From Rickettsia typhi (GTDB lineage: Bacteria; Pseudomonadota; Alphaproteobacteria; Rickettsiales; UBA1997): a stretch of 12,375 bases of DNA. This document shows, piece after piece, positions 7,336 through 12,375 of this stretch. The DNA is taken from contig CAMDRL010000026.1 of NCBI GenBank assembly GCA_945906835.1, forward strand, positions 1 to 12,375. Direction: 5' to 3'. The notes below the pieces were generated by a model. It saw nothing but the letters and a program-made list of their open reading frames with translations, ran no database searches and had not been told where the DNA came from. Each line of letters begins with the position of its first letter. The first letter of the stretch is position 1. Made by a program: the position numbers and the translations under genes.

Positions 7336-7634
7336 AAAGAAAATATTTAAAAGATTTTAAAACAGGTTTTACTACGAAAAATGAGCGGCGAATGCTATAA
7401 ATCACTTTTCAAAAAGCAAGTAGTATTGTTAATATATTTTTAAGGATATCTTGATAACTCAAAATTCTACTCTTGCAATCTAAAGCTTAAGAAATTAAAA
7501 ATACCCCACCTGATTTTCTTCAGGTATAATTTCACAATAGTTAGCGCTTTTGGTGTTTGTTTCTTTCTTTATTTATAGAGATTTGAAGCAGATTTCTGCT
7601 GCTGTTGATTAAATAACCAAAATTAAAAATTAAA
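7336..7634. promoter_or_regulatory. intergenic region with rpsB promoter and structured leader
   Basis: I see no gene in these 299 bases, which separate the minus-strand tRNA from plus-strand rpsB. A perfect TATAAT (7525-7530) is the likeliest -10 box for the rpsB operon, although no good -35 box lies at the right distance. It overlaps the right arm of a 6-bp hairpin ACCTGA/TCAGGT (7508-7513, 7520-7525). A second hairpin AGCAG/CTGCT (7587-7591, 7596-7600, loop ATTT) lies in the presumed 5' leader, 34 bases before the rpsB start. Ribosomal protein S2 represses its own operon through the mRNA leader in E. coli; this hairpin could play that part here, which is inference. Confidence 0.45.
7392..7419 (-). 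promoter_or_regulatory. possible promoter of the tRNA-Glu gene
   Basis: On the minus strand TTGCTT (7414-7419) and TAGCAT (7392-7397) are separated by 16 bases. Each matches four of six sigma-70 consensus positions. Transcription would begin about 50 bases before the tRNA. The match is weak and rests mainly on position. Confidence 0.3.
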
Positions 7635-8618
7635 ATGTCAAATACAGAACTTCCAAAATTTACCATTAAACAGCTTCTTGAAGCTGGTGTTCACTTCGGT
7701 CATAAGACCATGCGTCGTAATCCAAAAATGACAAAATACATTCACACCAGCAGTAATGGTGTTAGTATTATTGATCTTAACAAAACTGCGAATTTACTTT
7801 TCAAAGCACTTACAACAGTTAAAGACATTGCTAAAAATAATGGTCGTATTTTATTTGTTGCAACTAAAAAACAAGCGGCCGAACCAGTTGCTGAAGCAGC
7901 TAAAAGATGTGGTCAATATTATGTAAATTTCAGATGGTTAGGTGGAATGCTTACTAACTGGAAAACAGTTTCTCAATCAATCAAAACTTTAAAAAAAATT
8001 ACTGAACAGCTTTCTGATCCTGAAAGTGATTTAAATAAAAAAGAAAAATTGGTCCTTGAAAGACAAAGACAAAAATTAGAGCATGCTCTTGGTGGAATTA
8101 AAGACATGGGCGGATATCCTGATCTAGTTTTTGTTATTGATACTTACAAAGAATCTTTAGCAATCGCAGAAGCTAAAAAACTTGGTGTTCCAATTATGGC
8201 AATCCTTGACAGCAACTGTAATCCAGATGGTATTACTTTGCCAATTCCTGGAAATGACGACTCTGCAAAAGCAATAAAACTTTACTGTCGTTTAATTTCT
8301 GATGCTGCAATTGCTGGTATCAAAGAAAATATGGCGATTTCTGGTGTTGATATGAGCAAATTTGATGGTGAAGAGTTACCTGATATTGCTGGATACAAAA
8401 CTGCAATCGCTGAAAAATCTGAAAAAAAATCTGAAAAAGATGGTAGAGATTTTAAAGGTAAAAAAGACTTTAAAGGAAAAAAAGATTTTTCCAGAAAACC
8501 AGAAAGAAAATTTGAAGCTACTTCTGAAGTAAAGGCTGAAAAATCAGCAGAAAAAGCTCCAGAAGTAAAAAACCCCGCAACAAAAAAAACTGTACCTAAA
8601 AAACCTGCAGCAAAATAA
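7635..8618 (+). CDS. rpsB: 30S ribosomal protein S2 with extended C-terminal tail
   Basis: Protein of the small ribosomal subunit, located at the head-body junction and needed for S1 binding in E. coli. Residues 1 to about 240 are a standard S2: LLEAGVHFGHKTMRRNPKM (14-32), RILFVATKKQ (71-80), NFRWLGGMLTNWKT (98-111), DMGGYPDLVFVID (157-169) and the GIPIIA-like LGVPIMAILDSNCNPD (183-198). At 327 residues it is about 85 longer than E. coli S2. The excess is a C-terminal tail (about 256-327) made largely of Lys, Glu, Ser and Ala with a short repeat DFKGKKDFKGKKDF (272-285). It is the first gene of the usual rpsB-tsf unit, 65 bases ahead of tsf. The ATG is preceded only by A/T bases. Confidence 0.97.
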   Translation: MSNTELPKFTIKQLLEAGVHFGHKTMRRNPKMTKYIHTSSNGVSIIDLNKTANLLFKALTTVKDIAKNNGRILFVATKKQAAEPVAEAAKRCGQYYVNFRWLGGMLTNWKTVSQSIKTLKKITEQLSDPESDLNKKEKLVLERQRQKLEHALGGIKDMGGYPDLVFVIDTYKESLAIAEAKKLGVPIMAILDSNCNPDGITLPIPGNDDSAKAIKLYCRLISDAAIAGIKENMAISGVDMSKFDGEELPDIAGYKTAIAEKSEKKSEKDGRDFKGKKDFKGKKDFSRKPERKFEATSEVKAEKSAEKAPEVKNPATKKTVPKKPAAK

Positions 8619-8630
8619 AATATCTTATAA

Positions 8631-8664
8631 CTCATGCGGCTTAATTTCGCATGAGCTTTAGTTT
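8631..8664 (+). terminator. hairpin between rpsB and tsf, possible attenuator
   Basis: CTCATGCG (8631-8638) and CGCATGAG (8648-8655) pair perfectly over 8 bp around a 9-nt loop, followed by the weak U-tract CTTTAGTTT. It is 12 bases past the rpsB stop. The poor U-tract suggests partial termination or an mRNA-stabilising hairpin, letting tsf be read from the rpsB promoter at an adjusted level. Confidence 0.6.
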
Positions 8665-8683
8665 AAAATAAAATAATCAAGTT

Positions 8684-9598
8684 ATGGCAGATCTAAAATT
8701 AATTAAAAGACTTCGTGAAGCTACAAGTTGTGGCATCGCAGATTGTAATAAAGCGTTGGCAGAATGTGGAGATGATTTTGAAAAATCAGTTGATTGGCTT
8801 AGAAAAAAAGGTCTCTCTTCTGCGGTTAAAAAAGGTGGCAGAGTAACTTCAGAAGGTGCTGTTGCTGTTTATATTGATGGCAAAAAAGCATCAATAGCAG
8901 AAGTAAATTCTGAAACTGATTTCGTTGCTCGTAACCAAAAATTCCAAGATTTTGTTAATGCAGTTACTAAATTAGCAATTAATTTTGGTGATGATGTTGA
9001 AAAGCTTAAAGAATCAGATTTTAAAAATTCTGGCCACTGCGTAGACACTGAATTAAAAAATCAAATTGGTGTTATTGGTGAAAATATTAATATCAGAAGA
9101 ATCTCTTCTTTGTCAGTTCAAGAAGGTGCTGTAATTAGCTATGTTCACAATGCAATTGCTCCTAATGTTGGTAAAATTGCGGTATTGATTGCTCTTGAAT
9201 CTGCTGCAGAAAAATCAAAATTAGAAGATTTAGGAAAACAAATTTCTATGCATATTGCTGCAACAAAGCCTGAATCCCTTGCAATTGAATCTGTTGATCC
9301 AGAAAGACTAAAAAGAGAAGTTGAAGTTTTAAAAGAGCAAGCTCGCGCTTCTGGTAAACCTGAAAGTATCATTGAAAAAATGATTGAAGGAAGAATTAGA
9401 AAATATTACGAAGAAGTTGTTCTTCTTGAACAAGTTTTTGTAATGGATGACAAAATGAAAATTAAAGATGTAGTGGCTGCGTTTAGTAAAGAAAATTCTG
9501 CAACTAAAATCACTGGATTTAAATTATTCATTCTAGGCGAGGGTATTGAAAAGAAAGAAAATGACTTCGCTAAAGAAGTCGCTGAAATGACAAAATAA
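8684..9598 (+). CDS. tsf: translation elongation factor Ts
   Basis: Cytosolic guanine-nucleotide exchange factor that removes GDP from EF-Tu. The 304 residues start with the UBA-like N-terminal module (about 1-45; LIKRLREATSCGIADCNKAL), followed by the core with SETDFVARN (76-84), where Asp79 and Phe80 match the pair that disturbs the EF-Tu magnesium site. Later blocks such as IGENINIRRI and MHIAATKPESL are typical of the dimerisation and C-terminal modules. Cys16 in TSCGIADC sits where most homologues have a small residue such as Gly or Ala. Length is close to the usual 280-310. It is flanked by a hairpin on the rpsB side and a strong terminator on the pyrH side. The ATG has no Shine-Dalgarno sequence. 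Confidence 0.97.
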   Translation: MADLKLIKRLREATSCGIADCNKALAECGDDFEKSVDWLRKKGLSSAVKKGGRVTSEGAVAVYIDGKKASIAEVNSETDFVARNQKFQDFVNAVTKLAINFGDDVEKLKESDFKNSGHCVDTELKNQIGVIGENINIRRISSLSVQEGAVISYVHNAIAPNVGKIAVLIALESAAEKSKLEDLGKQISMHIAATKPESLAIESVDPERLKREVEVLKEQARASGKPESIIEKMIEGRIRKYYEEVVLLEQVFVMDDKMKIKDVVAAFSKENSATKITGFKLFILGEGIEKKENDFAKEVAEMTK

Positions 9599-9600
9599 TT

Positions 9601-9629
9601 AAAGGTCTCCTTCGGGAGACCTTTTTTTT
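9601..9629 (+). terminator. strong Rho-independent terminator after tsf
   Basis: AAAGGTCTCC (9601-9610) and GGAGACCTTT (9615-9624) pair perfectly over 10 bp around a TTCG tetraloop, followed by more T to 9629. It is the clearest terminator of the window. It begins two bases past the tsf stop and should separate rpsB-tsf from pyrH. Confidence 0.95.
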
Positions 9630-9672
9630 GTGAGTTATCAAATTTTAGAAAATTAAATCAAAATCCTACTTT

Positions 9673-10395
9673 ATGCCAAATACAACAAATCTAAAATTTA
9701 AACGAATTCTCTTTAAAGTTTCTGGAGAAGCAATGATGGGAACTAAAGAATTTGGTCATGATTTAGAGGCGATTAAAAAAATCTGCGATCAGATAATAGC
9801 AGCTCATGAGCTTGGTTGTGAAATTGCTTTGGTTGTTGGTGGTGGTAATATTTTTAGAGGAATTTCTGTAGCTGCAACTGGTATGGAAAGAGCTAGTGCC
9901 GATTATATGGGAATGTTGGCAACTTGCATTAATGGCTTGGCTTTACAAAATGCTCTTGAAAAGCGCGGCATGGAAACTCGTATGCAATCTGCAATTCAGA
10001 TGGATAGTATTTGTGAGCCTTATGTAAAAAGAAAAGCTGCGCGTCATTTAGAAAAAAATCGCATTGTAATTTTTGCTGCTGGAACTGGTAATCCATTTTT
10101 TACCACAGATACTGCCGCAGTGCTTCGCGCTATTGAAGTTAAATGTGATGTTGTTCTAAAAGGCACACAAGTTGATGGAGTCTATTCTGCTGATCCTAAG
10201 ATTGACAAAAATGCTGTTCGTTATGAAAAGATGAAATATATTGATGTTTTAAAGCAAGATCTAAAAGTTATGGATCAAACTGCAATTACTTTAGCAAAAG
10301 ACAATAAATTGCCAATAATAGTTTTTTCAATTAAAGGTGACAATGCTTTATGCGATGTGGTTCAAGGCAAAGGAAAATTCACAATTATTAACTAA
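9673..10395 (+). CDS. pyrH: UMP kinase (uridylate kinase)
   Basis: Cytosolic hexameric enzyme of the amino acid kinase fold that turns UMP and ATP into UDP and ADP, supplying pyrimidine nucleotides. At 240 residues it is full length. Motifs in order: [10 protein letters not shown] (14-23), [10 protein letters not shown] (54-63), [11 protein letters not shown] (74-84) with Asp77 in the UMP site, [19 protein letters not shown] (135-153) and [13 protein letters not shown] (154-166), all characteristic of bacterial PyrH and distinct from eukaryotic UMP/CMP kinases. It follows the tsf terminator by 43 bases, so it needs its own promoter or read-through; TTGTGA (9628-9633) is the only, weak, -35 candidate I see. 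frr follows after 12 bases, and the two are surely co-transcribed. Confidence 0.97.
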   Translation: MPNTTNLKFKRILFKVSGEAMMGTKEFGHDLEAIKKICDQIIAAHELGCEIALVVGGGNIFRGISVAATGMERASADYMGMLATCINGLALQNALEKRGMETRMQSAIQMDSICEPYVKRKAARHLEKNRIVIFAAGTGNPFFTTDTAAVLRAIEVKCDVVLKGTQVDGVYSADPKIDKNAVRYEKMKYIDVLKQDLKVMDQTAITLAKDNKLPIIVFSIKGDNALCDVVQGKGKFTIIN

Positions 10396-10407
10396 TATTT
10401 AAATTTT

Positions 10408-10965
10408 ATGATTAATCAGTTAGTCGAAAAAACACGCGGTAAAATGGAAGACACTATGACATCTCTAAAAAGAGATCTTGATAGTATTTCAACCGGAAGA
10501 GCTAGTCCAAATCTTCTTGATACAATAAGAGCTGAAGTTTATGGCAGTATGATGCCGCTTTCGCAGCTTGCTACTGTTGGTGTTTCCGATTCTACAACTT
10601 TAACAGTTCAAGTTTGGGACGGTCATAATACTAAAGCAGTAGAAAAGGCAATCACAAATTCTAATCTTGGTTTTAACCCAATGGTTGATGGCAATAATAT
10701 CAGAATTATGATTCCTAAGCTTAGTGAAGAAAGAAGAAAGGATTTAGTTAAGTTGGCTAAGAAATATGGCGAAGATAAAAAAGTTGCAGTGCGCAATGTA
10801 AGGCGAGATTCTTTAGATGATTTTAAGAAAAAAGAAAAGGAGCTTGCGGCTTCTAAAGATCAAATTCATTCTTTTGGAGATATTGTACAAAAAATCACTG
10901 ATGAATTTGTGAAGAAAATTGATGACGCGGTTGTTGTAAAAGAAAAAGACTTGATGAAAGTTTAA
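10408..10965 (+). CDS. frr: ribosome recycling factor
   Basis: Cytosolic protein that, with EF-G, splits the post-termination ribosome. The 185 residues match the normal length exactly. Visible landmarks are ISTGRASPNLLD (27-38) at the first hinge of the tRNA-like L shape, IRIMIPKLSEERRKDLVK (98-115), and VAVRNVRRD (126-134), where Arg129 and Arg132 match E. coli residues that contact rRNA. It lies 12 bases behind pyrH in the standard order. A palindromic repeat follows 6 bases after the stop and separates it from uppS. Confidence 0.97.
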   Translation: MINQLVEKTRGKMEDTMTSLKRDLDSISTGRASPNLLDTIRAEVYGSMMPLSQLATVGVSDSTTLTVQVWDGHNTKAVEKAITNSNLGFNPMVDGNNIRIMIPKLSEERRKDLVKLAKKYGEDKKVAVRNVRRDSLDDFKKKEKELAASKDQIHSFGDIVQKITDEFVKKIDDAVVVKEKDLMKV

Positions 10966-10971
10966 CCTCAT

Positions 10972-11057
10972 CTCATTGTCACTGCCCGCGGTGTAAGGAA
11001 TCCAGAACTTGCTTTAAATTAGAAGTGGATTCATGGCTATGCGGCAATGACAATGAG
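10972..11057. repeat. palindromic intergenic repeat, copy 2
   Basis: The 86-bp element begins with CTCATTGTCACTGCC and ends with the near-complement GGCAATGACAATGAG. Inner arms GAATCCA (11008-11014) and TGGATTC (11026-11032) also pair. The outer and inner pairings are separated by mismatched stretches. It sits 6 bases after the frr stop and 20 before the uppS start. The core and plan are shared with copy 1 at 4494-4557. The T-rich stretch after it would let the folded RNA act as a weak terminator. Confidence 0.8.
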
Positions 11058-11077
11058 TTTAATAATTTTTACCAGAA

Positions 11078-11815
11078 ATGTTTTTTCTAAAAAAATCTCA
11101 AATCAAAAATTCTGATCTTAAAATCCCAGAGCATATTGCCATCATCATGGATGGCAATTCTCGTTGGGCTCAAGCTAGAAAATTACCTCTCAAAGTTGGA
11201 CATAAAACTGGTTCAGAAAATGTTAGAAAAATAGCCGAAAATTGCATTGAGCTTGGTGTAAAAAATCTTACTATTTATGCTTTTTCTTCTGAAAATTGGG
11301 ATCGCCCTAAGGAGGAAGTAGAATATTTGATGAAATTATTGGAAGATTATTTGGAAAAAGAAACCAAACCTTTAATGGAAAAAGATATTAAAATTGTTAT
11401 TTCTGGAAATTTAGATAGGCTTTCGCAGTCAGTAAAATCAAGCATTAAATCTATTGAAGATCTTACCAATAATAATAAGTCTTTATTACTTAATGTGGCA
11501 TTTAGCTATGGCTCAAGGCAGGAAATTGTTAATGCAGCAAAAAATATAGCACTTGCAGTTAGTGAGCGCAAAATTACTGTTGATGAAATTGATGAAAGGG
11601 TTTTTGCAGAAAATCTTTATCGACCAGAAATGTCAGATCCAGATCTTCTAATCAGAACTGCTGGAGATTTAAGAGTTAGTAATTTTTTATTATGGCAATT
11701 AGCTTATAGTGAACTTTATTTTACTGAAGTTTTTTGGCCAGATTTTAATAAAAATCATTTAATAAAAGCGATTCAGGAATTTAACCAAAGGGATAGAAGA
11801 TATGGAAAAAGATAA
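11078..11815 (+). CDS. uppS: isoprenyl transferase (undecaprenyl diphosphate synthase)
   Basis: Cis-prenyltransferase that adds isopentenyl units to farnesyl diphosphate to make undecaprenyl diphosphate, the lipid carrier for peptidoglycan and O-antigen; soluble or loosely membrane-bound. The 245 residues are of normal length. Motifs: [13 protein letters not shown] (19-31) with essential Asp25, GHKTGSENV (41-49), [11 protein letters not shown] (67-77), [12 protein letters not shown] (139-150), and [21 protein letters not shown] (187-207) with Arg193, Arg199 and Ser201, then Glu212 as metal ligand. Two positions differ from E. coli: Ser28 for Gly in MDGNG, and Asp197 where E. coli has Glu198. 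Both are mild changes. It lies between frr and cdsA, as in other alphaproteobacteria. No Shine-Dalgarno site. Confidence 0.96.
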   Translation: MFFLKKSQIKNSDLKIPEHIAIIMDGNSRWAQARKLPLKVGHKTGSENVRKIAENCIELGVKNLTIYAFSSENWDRPKEEVEYLMKLLEDYLEKETKPLMEKDIKIVISGNLDRLSQSVKSSIKSIEDLTNNNKSLLLNVAFSYGSRQEIVNAAKNIALAVSERKITVDEIDERVFAENLYRPEMSDPDLLIRTAGDLRVSNFLLWQLAYSELYFTEVFWPDFNKNHLIKAIQEFNQRDRRYGKR

Positions 11816-11819
11816 AATT

Positions 11820-12375
11820 ATGAAAAATTTAGATAATGCTAAAGATCATCTAAGTGAATACTCGTCTTTTTTAACTAAAATGTTTGGAAAGTTAGGTAAA
11901 AAAATTGCCGATGCAACTTTTCCTCAAGATCTTAAAAAAAGAGTTATTAGTGGGGGAATATTGATTCCAATTGCAATTTATGCGATTTGTTTTTCTCAGA
12001 CTTTATTCTTTTGTATTGCTGTTGTTTTAACAATTTTAATGACTGCTGAATGGTTAGAATTAACTAAAACTGCTGAGAATCAGAAAAAATGGCGTTTGAT
12101 AGGTTTATTGTATATTGCCATTCCAATTTGCTGTGTGATTAAAATTAGAATGATAAGTTCTGATATTTTGCTTTGGATGTTTGCGGTAATTTGGGCGACT
12201 GATATTTTTGCTTTTTTTTCAGGAAAAACTTTTGGTGGGCCAAAGTTAGCTCCAAAAATTAGTCCGAATAAAACTTGGGCTGGTCTTGCTGGCGGGGTTT
12301 TAGCTAGTATGTTTATTGGATTGTTAAGTTCTGCAATGTTTGAAGGTGGAATTTTATTTTTCATTTTTATTAGTG
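11820..12375 (+). CDS. cdsA: phosphatidate cytidylyltransferase (CDP-diglyceride synthase), partial
   Basis: Inner-membrane enzyme that makes CDP-diacylglycerol from phosphatidate and CTP, the branch point to all bacterial phospholipids. Only the first 185 codons are in the window; the frame is open at the right edge. An unusually hydrophilic start (about 1-40) is followed by about six hydrophobic segments (near 43-58, 60-75, 93-108, 115-133, 150-168 and 170-185). [15 protein letters not shown] (127-141) and [14 protein letters not shown] (146-159) are the conserved central motifs of the family; the diagnostic C-terminal signature lies beyond the edge. The start at 11820 is the most upstream in-frame ATG after the uppS stop and leaves 4 bases between the genes, so coupling is likely. 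A shorter start at the Met21 codon (11880) would remove part of the extension. Confidence 0.93.
   Translation, partial: MKNLDNAKDHLSEYSSFLTKMFGKLGKKIADATFPQDLKKRVISGGILIPIAIYAICFSQTLFFCIAVVLTILMTAEWLELTKTAENQKKWRLIGLLYIAIPICCVIKIRMISSDILLWMFAVIWATDIFAFFSGKTFGGPKLAPKISPNKTWAGLAGGVLASMFIGLLSSAMFEGGILFFIFIS

Noticed and set aside
7154..7405. 83-codon minus-strand frame
   Set aside because: It spans the tRNA-Glu gene and the end of comEC, so it cannot be a protein gene.
8282..8635. 117-codon minus-strand frame over the end of rpsB
   Set aside because: Composition is the mirror of the Lys/Glu-rich S2 tail, giving Phe/Ser repeats; a shadow of rpsB.
12080..12364. 94-codon minus-strand frame inside cdsA
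   Set aside because: It is antisense to clearly conserved CdsA motifs and has no recognisable features of its own.

Overview
The window looks like chromosomal core DNA of an AT-rich alphaproteobacterium (roughly one third G+C by eye), probably a reduced or host-associated lineage of the Rickettsiales/Holosporales type. The order rpsB-tsf-pyrH-frr-uppS-cdsA and the fabZ-lpxA pair are classic alphaproteobacterial arrangements and mark a Gram-negative cell that makes lipid A. Short palindromic intergenic repeats, lysine-rich low-complexity insertions and the absence of Shine-Dalgarno sequences fit such a genome. Genus and species cannot be read from this sequence.

Layout. 1-320: the end of an unrecognised reading frame in DNA richer in G+C than what follows it, with a perfect 10-bp inverted repeat; possibly a remnant of foreign DNA. 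320-577: AT-rich spacer ending in a minus-strand terminator. 578-2350 (minus): acetolactate synthase large subunit, with no small subunit beside it. 2351-2501: divergent promoter region holding a possible 15-codon leader ORF. 2502-4484 (plus): overlapping fabZ, lpxA and a DnaQ-type exonuclease gene. 4494-4557: palindromic repeat. 4616-7213 (plus): ComEC, the inner-membrane DNA uptake channel, with an unusual lysine-rich insertion carrying a duplicated Cys-x5-Cys motif. 7261-7335 (minus): tRNA-Glu(UUC). 7336-7634: non-coding leader region with two hairpins. 7635 to the end (plus): rpsB, tsf, pyrH, frr, uppS and a partial cdsA, with a hairpin after rpsB, a strong terminator after tsf and a second palindromic repeat between frr and uppS.

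How the genes work together. FabZ and LpxA act at the branch between fatty acid and lipid A synthesis, both using 3-hydroxyacyl-ACP. RpsB, EF-Ts and the ribosome recycling factor serve translation. UMP kinase supplies pyrimidine nucleotides. UppS and CdsA make the lipid carrier for the cell wall and the CDP-diacylglycerol precursor of phospholipids. The ALS gene is the only sign of amino acid biosynthesis here. No CRISPR array, intact transposon or obvious new multi-gene system is visible. The points most worth a second look are the ComEC insertion, the palindromic repeat family, the isolated ALS gene and the lack of Shine-Dalgarno sequences.
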